This document shows positions 1 through 8,176 of a stretch of DNA of 64,000 bases, piece after piece. This DNA is from Microbacterium sp. JZ31 (GTDB lineage: Bacteria > Actinomycetota > Actinomycetes > Actinomycetales > Microbacteriaceae). A program made the translations under genes and the position numbers. The notes under the pieces were generated by a model. The model was not told where the DNA came from. It ran no database searches and saw only the letters and a program-made list of their open reading frames with translations. Where the stretch lies: the NCBI RefSeq assembly GCF_016805985.1, contig NZ_CP017661.1:682001-746000 (forward strand), in the 5' to 3' direction. The number at the start of each line of letters is the position of its first letter. Positions within the stretch are counted from its first letter, which is position 1.

Positions 1-34
1 GGCGCCGCGGCGTCGCCGCGCGTCCAGCGGGGAT

Positions 35-2053
35 TCACAGACACCACGGGATGAGGAAGCTGAGCCGGCCGCTGTCGACCTGCTCGTCGCCGTCCCAGAG
101 CGTCGCGGTGAGGCGCACCCCGCTGACCCGCCGCTCGAACGGGACCTCGACGAGGCCGTCGTCGTCGATCACGCCCTCGGCGTGCGACTCGAACTCCTCG
201 CCGGGCCACGAGCGGAGCGTGATCGCGAACGCGGTCCCCGGCTCGCCCGACACTCCGAGCCTGACGGTGGGGTCGCCGGACGCGCAGAAGTGGCCGCGGT
301 CGTCGAACCGCAGGGGCTGCGGTGCGGGCGTCGGCGCCGCCTCCGGCGCATCGGCCGGGGGCTGCTCGCTCGCCTCCGGCGTCGGCGCCGCGATCTGCTC
401 CGGCGGGGGCGACGCGCTGACGTTCGGCGTGGGCGCAGGATCGGCCGCTTCAGGATCGGCGAGCAGCTTCTCGCGCAGATCCCACAGTTCGCTCAGGCGC
501 TGCGACGCGACGATGCCCTCCGTGTCCTCGACGTAGCGCACCTCGAGCGTGACGTCGGCGACCGCCTGTGCGCGCGTGAGCGTGAACGCCAGCGACCCCG
601 TGCCGTCCGCACCGAGCGTCGCGCGAGCCAGGGGCTCGTGAGAGGCGATCGCGACGGCGAGCGGCGCTCCGGCGGAGAATCCGCCGTCGCCGGACGGGTC
701 GTCGCTCAGGGCGAAGACCTGCACCTCGCGGGACGGCTCGCCGGAGACGCCGATCGCGACGGCGCCGTCGGCGGTGCGCTCCGCCGAGGTCAGCGCGAGC
801 GGAGCCGTGAGCTGCCGGAACGGCGAAGGCGCGTCGGGGGCCGTCGGCTGGACGGCGGGCGGAGGAAGGGGCGCGCGCGACGGCGGCGCCGACGGCGGCG
901 CGCTCTGACTCGGGGTCGGCGTCGGCTCGTCGGTGCCGCGCGCGTCCACGAGTTCGGGGGACGCCTCGACCTCCGCAGCGGGCGGCGCGGCGTGAGTCCC
1001 GGCCTCACCGGGAGATGCCGGCGACGCGCCGCCGGGAAGCAGCCCGAGCGAGGCCGCGGCGACGGTTCCCGCGATGCCCAGCGCCGCCAGTCCGGCCGAG
1101 ACGAGCCCGCCGACCGTCCAGCCGGATCCCGAGGAACCTGCGCCGGCCGAGCCCTGTCCGCCCCCGGTCGCGCCGATCGTGACGCCTCCGGCGACGACCG
1201 CGCCCTCGACCACCCCCGAGGGCATCGCCGCGAGTGCGACCGATGCGGCGTCGTCCCGCTGCAGCGCGGCGAGGTAGGAGGCGGTCGCCGAGACGCCGAG
1301 CGTGACCGGCAGCAGCACGAGGGCGAGCCGGCTTCCGACCTCCTGGGCCTCGCTCGCGACGATCGTGCAGCGCGCACATGCGCGCAGATGCCGGTCGAGG
1401 CGCTCGCGATTGCGGGCGCCGAGATTGCCGCGCGTGTGGGCACCGAGGTGCTCGATCGTCCACTGGCACTCCGAGCCGGCGTCGACGGCGTTCAGGTGCG
1501 CCTGGATCCACGCCTCGCGCAGCCCCTCGCGCGCGCGGAACGCCAGCTGGGCGACAGCGACGGGCTTCATCCCGAGCAGCGGCGCGACGTCGGCCGGTCC
1601 CCGCCGCTCGACCTCGGTGTACCAGAGGACCTCCTGCCAGCGGGCCGGCAGGCTGCGGAAAGCCGTGTGGGTGAGACTGCGGTCGAGGGCCGCGATCGTC
1701 GCGTCTTCCGTCGTCCCCGGGTCCACGAGCGCCTCCAGCTCGTCGAGTGCGGTGTCGCGCGAGGCGCGCCCCCAGCCGGCGGCCGTGTTGCGGATGGACG
1801 TGAAGAGGTACGCGCGGAAGGATCCGGTCGGTCCGCCGCCGCGCTGGATCGCCTGGAAGATGCGGGCGTACGCCTCCTGCACGAGGTCGTCCGCATCGAT
1901 GCTCGTGGTGACGGATCGGGCGACGACGATCGCCGAGCGGTAGTGCCGTCGCCACAGCTCTCCGAACGCGTCGCGGTCGCCGGAGCGCGAGCGCAGCACG
2001 AGGTCGGCGTCGGGCGCCGCCTCGGAGACGTCGTGGGCGTCGTGGGTGGTCAT
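35..2053 (-). CDS. ECF-type sigma factor with fused zinc-finger, membrane and C-terminal sensor-like region
   Basis: RNA polymerase sigma factor with its own regulatory tail. Starting at the ATG at 2053 gives 672 residues; an upstream frame extension lacks a conserved match. Residues ~15-85 are sigma region 2 (DDLVQEAYARIFQ) and ~125-190 region 4. A zinc-finger anti-sigma-like motif (H-x3-C-x2-C, HLRACARC) lies near 224. Hydrophobic stretches follow at ~241-262 (LALVLLPVTLGVS) and ~312-339, then a long Pro/Ala-rich linker and a C-terminal beta-rich domain with two Cys (HFCASG; terminal PWCL) that could form a disulfide. Fused anti-sigma and membrane domains are known in some actinobacterial ECF groups; one-component sensing from the membrane is inference. 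The next gene upstream is a paralogue in the same orientation, about 170 bases away. Confidence 0.85.
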   Translation of the reverse strand: MTTHDAHDVSEAAPDADLVLRSRSGDRDAFGELWRRHYRSAIVVARSVTTSIDADDLVQEAYARIFQAIQRGGGPTGSFRAYLFTSIRNTAAGWGRASRDTALDELEALVDPGTTEDATIAALDRSLTHTAFRSLPARWQEVLWYTEVERRGPADVAPLLGMKPVAVAQLAFRAREGLREAWIQAHLNAVDAGSECQWTIEHLGAHTRGNLGARNRERLDRHLRACARCTIVASEAQEVGSRLALVLLPVTLGVSATASYLAALQRDDAASVALAAMPSGVVEGAVVAGGVTIGATGGGQGSAGAGSSGSGWTVGGLVSAGLAALGIAGTVAAASLGLLPGGASPASPGEAGTHAAPPAAEVEASPELVDARGTDEPTPTPSQSAPPSAPPSRAPLPPPAVQPTAPDAPSPFRQLTAPLALTSAERTADGAVAIGVSGEPSREVQVFALSDDPSGDGGFSAGAPLAVAIASHEPLARATLGADGTGSLAFTLTRAQAVADVTLEVRYVEDTEGIVASQRLSELWDLREKLLADPEAADPAPTPNVSASPPPEQIAAPTPEASEQPPADAPEAAPTPAPQPLRFDDRGHFCASGDPTVRLGVSGEPGTAFAITLRSWPGEEFESHAEGVIDDDGLVEVPFERRVSGVRLTATLWDGDEQVDSGRLSFLIPWCL

Positions 2054-2225
2054 ATCGGTCGGATCGCAGGGTGCGGCGGTGATCTCGGGTGGCGACGCGA
2101 TCCGCCGTCGAATCACGCCGCATCCATTGTCACCGGATGCCCGTGCCGCGGCCACCGCTCGGCCGCGCTTTCGGGAGATTCTGCGTTACGGCCCGTGTGC
2201 GAGAGGGGGAGAACCCGCGGCCCCG

Positions 2226-3995
2226 TCAGCGCAGCAGGCCGCCGAGGCCGAGGTCCACTCCGAGCAGACCGTCGTCGCCGCCGACGGACACTCCGACCTC
2301 GATGCCCGCGACGTCGGCGCCGACCTTCACGCCGTCGTCCACCCCGACCTCGACGTCCGCATCGACGCCTCCGACGCCCGCGCCCACCGAGACGCCGCCG
2401 CCGCCGGCCTGGACATCCGCCTTCACGGCGCCGCCGGCCACATCCGCGCCCACGTCGACGGAGCCGCCGCCGACCGTGACGTCGGCCTTGACCGCTCCTC
2501 CCGCGACGTCCGCGCCGACGGCCGCGCCACTGGAGCCGACCGACACGTCGACATGCGCGACCCCGGGGACCTCGACGCCCGCGCCGCCCTGACCCGCGGG
2601 AGCACCGCCCGCGGGAGCGGCCGGCTGGGCGGCCGGCGGCGTGGCGGCCTGCGTCGGACCCGGATCGGCGGCGCCGGGCTGCGTCGATGCGGGCTCGGTG
2701 GTCGTCGGAGGAACCGGATCCGTCGCGGAGTCGGAGACCGGCGCATCCGCGGCGGGGAAGTCGTCGGCCGCGGAGTCAACGCCCGCGGCATCAGGGAAGT
2801 CCGGGACGGCCGACGGATCGACGCGCGAGGACACCGGTCCGGTGGCGTCCTTCTCGGCGGGAAGCGACCCGCGCCCGTCGTCGTCGCTCTGCACCGTGAC
2901 GGACGATCCGGGCTCGGTCGCGCTCGCGGGCGCGAGCGACGGCACCACCGTGACGGCGAGCAGCGCGCCCGCGACGCTCGCGGTCGTGACGCCCGCGCCG
3001 ACGAGGCCGCTCAGTGAGAACACGCCGGCCGAAGCGGCACCGGCCGCGGCGCTCGACGCTGCTGCCGCTCCGGCGGCACCTGCCGTGCCGCCAGAGGCGG
3101 TCGCGCCCGCGCCGGAACCGGCGGCGAGCACCCCGCCGCCGACCGTGACGGCGCCCTCGATCACGGCCGAGGGCATCGCCGCGAGCGCGACGGCCGCGAG
3201 CTCGCCACGCGCGAGCGCTGCGAGGTAGGACGCGGCGGCGGGCACGCCGATGACCAGCGGCAGCACGACGAGGGCGAGGTGGCTGCCGACCTCGCGCGCC
3301 TCCGCGGCGACCATCTCGCAGCGCCCGCACTCCTGCAGGTGCGCCTCGACGCGGGACCGGTTGCGGGCGGCGAGGTTGCCACGGGCGTGCGCGCCCAGGT
3401 GATCGACGATCCAGCGGCACTCGGAGTCCTCGCCGAGGGTCGCGATGTGCGCCTGGATCCACGCCTCCCGCAGGCCCTCGCGCGCCCGGAACGCGAGCTG
3501 CTTGGCCGCGCCCGCCTTCATCCCGAGCAGCGGCGCCGCCTCCGCGGGACCGAGGCCCTCGACCTCGGTGTACCAGAGCACCTCCTGCCAGCGCGTGGGA
3601 AGACTGCGGAAGGCGCGGTGGGTGAGCCCGCGATCCAGCTCGGCGAGCCGTGCCTCCTCGGTCGAGGCGGGATCGGCCACGGTCTCGAGCTCGTCGATGG
3701 TCGACTCGCGGCGACTGCGCCCCCAGGACGCGGCCGTGTTGCGGATGGCCGTGAACAGGTAGGCGCGGAACGCGCCCGTGGGTCCGCCGCCCCGCCGGAT
3801 CGCCTGGAAGATGCGGGTGTACGCCTCCTGCACGAGATCGTCCGGGTCGATGCTCGACGTGAGCGAGCGCGCGACGGTCACGCCCGCGGCGTAGTGGCGC
3901 TGCCAGAGCTCGGCGAAGGCATCGGCGTCGCCCGAGCGCGAGCGCAGGACCAGGTCGGCGTCGGCCGTGGTGTCGGCGGCGGGGGAATCGTGCAC
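2226..3995 (-). CDS. ECF-type sigma factor paralogue with zinc finger, membrane segment and Gly/Val/Asp repeat tail
   Basis: Second copy of the fused sigma factor, 589 residues from the ATG at 3995. The first ~270 residues align by eye with the downstream gene almost throughout: ADLVLRSRSGDADAFAELW, DDLVQEAYTRIFQAI, region 4 with LPTRWQEVLWYTEVEG, and a zinc finger (HLQECGRCEMV, ~221-231) followed by a hydrophobic run at ~238-260. A second hydrophobic segment lies at ~325-350. The C-terminus differs completely: a Pro/Ala/Asp linker, then ~100 residues of alternating Gly, Val, Ala and Asp in which GADVAGGAVKADV occurs twice. This suggests tandem duplication with swapped sensor tails. The sigma part is confident; the tail's role is unknown. 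Confidence 0.85.
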   Translation of the reverse strand: MHDSPAADTTADADLVLRSRSGDADAFAELWQRHYAAGVTVARSLTSSIDPDDLVQEAYTRIFQAIRRGGGPTGAFRAYLFTAIRNTAASWGRSRRESTIDELETVADPASTEEARLAELDRGLTHRAFRSLPTRWQEVLWYTEVEGLGPAEAAPLLGMKAGAAKQLAFRAREGLREAWIQAHIATLGEDSECRWIVDHLGAHARGNLAARNRSRVEAHLQECGRCEMVAAEAREVGSHLALVVLPLVIGVPAAASYLAALARGELAAVALAAMPSAVIEGAVTVGGGVLAAGSGAGATASGGTAGAAGAAAASSAAAGAASAGVFSLSGLVGAGVTTASVAGALLAVTVVPSLAPASATEPGSSVTVQSDDDGRGSLPAEKDATGPVSSRVDPSAVPDFPDAAGVDSAADDFPAADAPVSDSATDPVPPTTTEPASTQPGAADPGPTQAATPPAAQPAAPAGGAPAGQGGAGVEVPGVAHVDVSVGSSGAAVGADVAGGAVKADVTVGGGSVDVGADVAGGAVKADVQAGGGGVSVGAGVGGVDADVEVGVDDGVKVGADVAGIEVGVSVGGDDGLLGVDLGLGGLLR

Positions 3996-4170
3996 GTGGT
4001 CTCGCTTCGGGGGAGCGGCGGCGCTCGTGCGCAGTGCTTCGCCCGAACGCGGATGCGGGGGTGCGCATCCTTCTGACCCACATTGTTCACCGAGAACGGG
4101 CGATTGTCATAGGGTGCCCGGGGAGAATCACCCCCTGTTCCCATCGAGCGGGACGCCCGGCGAGTGCGGG

Positions 4171-4176
4171 TAGACT
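4171..4176 (+). promoter_or_regulatory. Probable -10 element of the glyA-folD promoter
   Basis: TAGACT fits the actinobacterial TAnnnT -10 pattern. It ends seven bases before the first paired base of the ZTP aptamer at 4183, so transcription would begin at the aptamer. No convincing -35 is visible. Confidence 0.5.
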
Positions 4177-4181
4177 GAGGA

Positions 4182-4256
4182 TGTCGCGACTGGCGTTGAG
4201 GTGGTGCACCACCGGGAAGCGACCGAGACGGCATTCGACCGCACGCCTGGGCCGAT
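4182..4256 (+). ncRNA. ZTP (pfl-motif) riboswitch controlling glyA-folD
   Basis: The leader carries the conserved pfl core. GTCGC (4183-4187) pairs with GCGAC (4219-4223), enclosing the invariant ACTGGCG and a GGTGGT/ACCACC hairpin (4200-4213) followed by CGGGAAGCGAC. A downstream CGCACGCCTGGGC supplies the CGCC that can pair with the GGCG as the family's pseudoknot. The class senses ZMP/ZTP, signals of 10-formyl-THF shortage, and typically precedes glyA, folD or purine genes, exactly the context here. No poly-U terminator lies between aptamer and start codon (4294), so control of ribosome access at GGAGA (4285-4289) is more likely than attenuation (inference). Confidence 0.9.
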
Positions 4257-4293
4257 GCGAGATTCCCCATCCCGAACGTCGTCTGGAGATCGC

Positions 4294-5562
4294 ATGACCG
4301 ATCCGCTGTTCAACGCTCCGCTCGCCGAGGTCGACCCCGAGATCGCGCAGGTGCTGCAGCGCGAGCTCGATCGCCAGCGCGGGTACCTCGAGATGATCGC
4401 GTCCGAGAACTTCGTGCCCGTCTCGGTCCTCGAGTCGCAGGGCTCGGTGCTGACGAACAAGTACGCCGAGGGCTACCCCGGGCGCCGCTACTACGGCGGC
4501 TGCGAGGAGGTCGACGTCGCCGAGGAGCTCGCGATCGAGCGGGCCAAGGCGCTGTTCGGGGCCCGGTTCGCGAACGTCCAGCCGCACTCGGGCGCATCCG
4601 CCAACGCGGCCGTGCTGCACGCGATTGCGCGCCCCGGCGACACGATCCTCGGCCTGTCCCTCGACCACGGCGGTCACCTGACGCACGGCATGAAGATCAA
4701 CTTCTCCGGCCGCCTGTACGACATCGTCGCCTACGGCGTGGACGCCGACACCTCCCTCGTCGACATGGACGAGGTGCGCCGCCTCGCGCTCGAGCACAAG
4801 CCGAAGGTCATCATCGCGGGCTGGTCGGCGTACCCCCGTCAGCTCGACTTCGCGGCGTTCCGCACGATCGCCGACGAGGTGGGCGCGCTGCTGTGGGTCG
4901 ACATGGCGCACTTCGCCGGCCTCGTCGCCGCCGGCCTGCACCCGAGCCCCGTGCCGCACGCGCACGTCGTGTCGTCGACCGTGCACAAGACGATCGGCGG
5001 CCCGCGCTCGGGCTTCATCCTGACCAACGACGCCGAGATCGCGAAGAAGATCAACTCCGCCGTGTTCCCGGGCCAGCAGGGCGGCCCGCTCATGCACGTC
5101 ATCGCGGCGAAGGCGACCGCGTTCAAGCTCGCGGCGACCGAGGCGTTCAAGGACCGTCAGGAGCGCACGCTGCGCGGCGCGCGCATCCTCGCCGAGCGCC
5201 TGTCGCAGGAGGACGTCGCCGACGCGGGCATCTCGATCCGCTCGGGCGGCACCGACGTGCACCTCGTGCTCGTGGATCTGCGCGACGCCGCGATCGACGG
5301 CAAGCAGGCCGAGGACCTGCTGCACGAGATCCGCATCACCGTGAACCGCAACTCGGTGCCCAACGACCCGCGTCCGCCGATGACGACCTCGGGCCTGCGC
5401 ATCGGCACGCCCGCGCTCGCCACGCGGGGCTTCGGCGACGAGGAGTTCACCGAGGTGGCCGACGTGATCGCGTTGGCGCTGCAGCCGGGAGCGGACGTTC
5501 CCGCTCTGCGGGAGCGCGTCGCGCGCCTAGCGGACGCCTTCCCGCTGTACCCGGGTCTCTGA
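4294..5562 (+). CDS. glyA: Serine hydroxymethyltransferase
   Basis: Interconverts serine and glycine while loading THF with a one-carbon unit; cytosolic PLP enzyme. The 422-residue length is normal for bacterial SHMT. Visible signatures include [20 protein letters not shown] near the N-terminus, [12 protein letters not shown], and [13 protein letters not shown] with the PLP-binding Lys at about 232. The ATG at 4294 is chosen because GGAGA sits five bases upstream and the family N-terminus ([12 protein letters not shown]) begins directly after; the open frame upstream is the riboswitch. folD follows after 17 bases, giving a two-gene one-carbon operon. Confidence 0.97.
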   Translation: MTDPLFNAPLAEVDPEIAQVLQRELDRQRGYLEMIASENFVPVSVLESQGSVLTNKYAEGYPGRRYYGGCEEVDVAEELAIERAKALFGARFANVQPHSGASANAAVLHAIARPGDTILGLSLDHGGHLTHGMKINFSGRLYDIVAYGVDADTSLVDMDEVRRLALEHKPKVIIAGWSAYPRQLDFAAFRTIADEVGALLWVDMAHFAGLVAAGLHPSPVPHAHVVSSTVHKTIGGPRSGFILTNDAEIAKKINSAVFPGQQGGPLMHVIAAKATAFKLAATEAFKDRQERTLRGARILAERLSQEDVADAGISIRSGGTDVHLVLVDLRDAAIDGKQAEDLLHEIRITVNRNSVPNDPRPPMTTSGLRIGTPALATRGFGDEEFTEVADVIALALQPGADVPALRERVARLADAFPLYPGL

Positions 5563-5579
5563 CGGATAAGCTCCGGATC

Positions 5580-6461
5580 ATGCCCGCAGAGAAGCTGGAC
5601 GGAACCGCCACCGCGAAGGCGATCAAGGACGAACTGGCAGAGCGCGTCGCCGCGCTCAAGGAGAAGGGCGTCACGCCCGGCATCGCGACCGTGCTCGTCG
5701 GCGCGGATCCCGCATCGCAGCTGTATGTGGGGATGAAGCACAAGCAGTCCGAAGCGATCGGGATGAACTCGATCCAGCGCGAGCTTCCCGCGGACGCGAC
5801 GCAGGAGCAGGTCGAGGCGCTGATCGACGACCTGAACGCCGACCCGTCCTGTCACGGGTACATCGTGCAGCTGCCGCTGCCGAAGCACCTCGACACCGAC
5901 GCGATCCTCGAGCGCATCGATCCCGCCAAGGACGCCGACGGACTGCACCCGACCAACCTCGGGCGCCTGGTGCTGAACGTGAACGAGCCCATCACGACGC
6001 CGCTGCCGTGCACGCCGCGCGGCGTGATCGAGCTGCTCACGCGCAACGGATACGACCTGAAGGGCAAGCACGTCGTGGTCGTCGGCCGCGGCGTGACGAT
6101 CGGCCGCCCGATGGGGCTGCTGCTCACGCGCCGCGACGTGAACGCGACCGTGACGCAGGTGCACACCGGCACGCCCGACATGGGCCCGTACCTGCGCCAG
6201 GCCGACGTGATCGTGGCCGGCGCGGGCGTGAAGCACCTGATCAGGGCCGAGGACGTCAAGCCCGGCGCGGCCGTGCTGGATGTCGGCGTGACGCGGGAGG
6301 CGGACCCCGAGACGGGGAAGTCGAAGGTCTACGGCGACGTGCATCCGGACGTCGCGGACGTCGCCGGATACCTCTCTCCGAACCCCGGCGGCGTCGGCCC
6401 CATGACGGTCGCGCTGCTGATGACCAACGTCGTCGAGGCCGCCGAGCGCTCCGTCGCCTGA
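5580..6461 (+). CDS. folD: Bifunctional methylenetetrahydrofolate dehydrogenase / methenyl-THF cyclohydrolase
   Basis: Converts 5,10-methylene-THF to 10-formyl-THF using NADP+, the step after SHMT. 293 residues, standard length. The family signatures are present: [17 protein letters not shown] with catalytic Tyr and Lys (~45-54), DADGLHPTN (~120), [13 protein letters not shown], the nucleotide motif [13 protein letters not shown] (~165), and [14 protein letters not shown] near the end. The ATG at 5580 matches the family N-terminus. It is 17 bases from glyA, so it should be co-transcribed and share the ZTP riboswitch, which fits because 10-formyl-THF shortage is the signal sensed. Confidence 0.97.
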   Translation: MPAEKLDGTATAKAIKDELAERVAALKEKGVTPGIATVLVGADPASQLYVGMKHKQSEAIGMNSIQRELPADATQEQVEALIDDLNADPSCHGYIVQLPLPKHLDTDAILERIDPAKDADGLHPTNLGRLVLNVNEPITTPLPCTPRGVIELLTRNGYDLKGKHVVVVGRGVTIGRPMGLLLTRRDVNATVTQVHTGTPDMGPYLRQADVIVAGAGVKHLIRAEDVKPGAAVLDVGVTREADPETGKSKVYGDVHPDVADVAGYLSPNPGGVGPMTVALLMTNVVEAAERSVA

Positions 6462-6464
6462 CGC

Positions 6465-6541
6465 GATCTCAGGAGATCCCGGCTTCTCAGGAGCGGATCG
6501 CGAGGCCCCGTCCTGAGGACGCGGGATCTCCTGAGAACCGG
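6465..6541. repeat. Compound inverted repeat between convergent folD and RamB-like gene
   Basis: The 77 bases after the folD stop contain a degenerate unit in both orientations. On the left, GATCTCAGGAGATCCCGG is followed by CTTCTCAGGAG. On the right, CTCCTGAGAACCGGG is preceded by GCGGGATCT. The arms AGGAGATCCC (6471-6480) and GGGATCTCCT (6522-6531) pair exactly, and CTCAGGAG recurs. It could be a bidirectional terminator or a REP-like dispersed element. No U-tract is present. Confidence 0.55.
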
Positions 6542-6588
6542 GCGTGGTCAGCCCGCCGGTCGCCCGCCCTGCGAGGCGCCGGCTGCGC

Positions 6589-8046
6589 TCACGCGTCGAT
6601 GTGGCGGTCGAGGAACGCGAACACGGCCGTCTCGTCCACCCCGGGGAACTGGCCGCGCGGAAGCGGAGCGAAGATGTGCGTGTGCACGCGGGCGCTCGGC
6701 CAGGCCCGGCCCTTCCAGCGTGATGCCTGCGCGTCGGGGGCGCGCCGGCAGCAGCTCTCGTCGGGGCAGGTCGAGACCTCGCGGTTCTGGGTCTCGCGGC
6801 CGCGCCACCACTTCGCGTCGTCGAAGCGCACGCCCACCGTGATCGAGAAGCCGCCGCGATCGCTCGCGCCGGTCTGCGTCGAGCACCAGAACGTGCCGGT
6901 CGGGGTGTCGGTGTACTGGTAGTGCTCGGTCGTGCGGTTCTGCTGATCGAACGCGTCGCGCGCGGCGAACTTGCGGCACACGATCTGGCCCTCGACGGAT
7001 CCGGTCACGTCCTCGGGCAGCGGCAGCCCGTCGTTCTCGTACACGCGCTCGATCTGCCCCGCCTCGCCCACGCGCAGGAAGTGCAGCGGCATGCCGAGGT
7101 GCTCGGTCATCAGGTTCGTCATGCGCATGGCGGCGGCCTCATGCGTGACGCCGAACGCGTCGCGGAAGTCCTCGACCGCGAGATTGCGGTCCTTCTTCGC
7201 CTGCTGCAGGAACGCCACCGAGTTCGCCTGCGGCATCAGGCAGCACGCGGCGTAGTAGTTGATCTCGAGGCGCTGCTGCAGGAAGTCGGCGTAGGACGTC
7301 GGCGGCTTGTGGCCGAGCAGGCGGTGCGCCATCGCCTGCAGCGCCATGGAGCGCAGGCCATGGCCGCCGGGGATCGATGCCGGCGGCAGGTAGATCCGGC
7401 CGTTCTCGAGGTCCGTGATCGAGCGCGTCGACGGCGGCAGGTCGTCGACGTAGATGAGCGAGAAGCCGAGCTGCTCGGCCATGATGCTCACCGTGCGGTG
7501 CGTGAGCGCGCCCTGAGTGTGCCCCGCCGCGCGCAGCTGCTTCTCGGCGAGCTGTTCGAGCTCGGGCAGGTAGTTGTGGCTGGCGCGCATGCGCAGGCGC
7601 AGCTCGGTGTTGGCGCGGCGCGCCTCCTCGGGCGTCGCGATCGCCTCGCTCTCCCTGCGCTGCAGCTCGCGGTGCAGGCCGAGGACGGACTCGATCGTCT
7701 CGTCGGAGAGCGTCTTCGTGACGCGGATGGGCGCGATCCCGAGACTGCGGAACACCGAGCTGGACTGCGCCTTCTCGAGCTCGATCTCGAGCGCGGCACG
7801 GCGGTTCGGCGGCTCGCCCGAGATCAGGTCGGTGACGGCCGTGTCGGTCGCCGCCGCGATCGCCTGCAGCAGCGACAGCTTCGGCTCGCGCTTGCCGTTC
7901 TCGATCAGGCTGAGCTGGCTGCCGGCCACGCCGACCGCCGCGCCGAGCTCGTCGAGCGTGAAGCCCTGCTGCAGCCGATAGTGCCGGATGCGGTGGCCGA
8001 GCGTCTTGAGCTCGATGCCCGTCTTCTGGTCGTCCCGGGGCGTCAT
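6589..8046 (-). CDS. RamB-like XRE / ImmA-IrrE-type transcriptional regulator
   Basis: DNA-binding regulator of the short-chain fatty acyl regulator family that includes RamB, the acetate-metabolism regulator of Corynebacterium. 485 residues, typical length. An XRE helix-turn-helix occupies ~17-72 (LGHRIRHYRLQQGFTLDELG). An IrrE-like domain covers ~170-300 (LGHKPPTSYADFLQQRLEINYYAACCLMP), and the conserved C-terminal domain has clustered Cys (STCPDESCCRR). The ATG at 8046 is six bases from a TACGAT -10, suggesting a leaderless transcript. It diverges from pckG and an AAAGAAT/ATTCTTT palindrome lies between them, so control of gluconeogenic PEPCK and of itself is likely (inference). Confidence 0.88.
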   Translation of the reverse strand: MTPRDDQKTGIELKTLGHRIRHYRLQQGFTLDELGAAVGVAGSQLSLIENGKREPKLSLLQAIAAATDTAVTDLISGEPPNRRAALEIELEKAQSSSVFRSLGIAPIRVTKTLSDETIESVLGLHRELQRRESEAIATPEEARRANTELRLRMRASHNYLPELEQLAEKQLRAAGHTQGALTHRTVSIMAEQLGFSLIYVDDLPPSTRSITDLENGRIYLPPASIPGGHGLRSMALQAMAHRLLGHKPPTSYADFLQQRLEINYYAACCLMPQANSVAFLQQAKKDRNLAVEDFRDAFGVTHEAAAMRMTNLMTEHLGMPLHFLRVGEAGQIERVYENDGLPLPEDVTGSVEGQIVCRKFAARDAFDQQNRTTEHYQYTDTPTGTFWCSTQTGASDRGGFSITVGVRFDDAKWWRGRETQNREVSTCPDESCCRRAPDAQASRWKGRAWPSARVHTHIFAPLPRGQFPGVDETAVFAFLDRHIDA

Positions 8047-8052
8047 TCCTTC

Positions 8053-8058
8053 ATCGTA
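8053..8058 (-). promoter_or_regulatory. -10 of a leaderless promoter for the RamB-like gene
   Basis: On the minus strand TACGAT (8058 to 8053) lies six bases before the ATG at 8046, placing the start of transcription at the start codon. The only SD-like bases (GAAGGA) touch the ATG and could not act at that spacing. No clear -35. Confidence 0.5.
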
Positions 8059-8061
8059 TCT

Positions 8062-8079
8062 AAAGAATCAGCATTCTTT
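8062..8079. promoter_or_regulatory. Candidate operator between RamB-like regulator and pckG
   Basis: AAAGAAT-CAGC-ATTCTTT is a perfect inverted repeat with 7-base arms, immediately upstream of the regulator's -10 and about 100 bases before pckG. It is the only strong dyad in this 130-base divergent gap and is AT-rich against a GC-rich background. RamB sites known from Corynebacterium are also AT-rich (from memory), but the exact sequence differs. Confidence 0.55.
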
Positions 8080-8176
8080 TGGTCCAGGTCGGGTGAAAAC
8101 GGAGCGCCGGGAGAGTGATCCTGGTTAAGCCCCCCGCAACTCTCCCCTCGAGGGAAAGACGGATAGGAATCTGAGC

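Noticed and set aside
1..34. Possible gene end at the left edge
   Set aside because: Thirty-four GC-rich bases with no recognisable coding or RNA signal.
182..2479. Long plus-strand open frame (765 codons) opposite the first sigma factor
   Set aside because: Arg/Gly-rich translation without any family pattern; it is the antisense shadow of a GC-rich gene.
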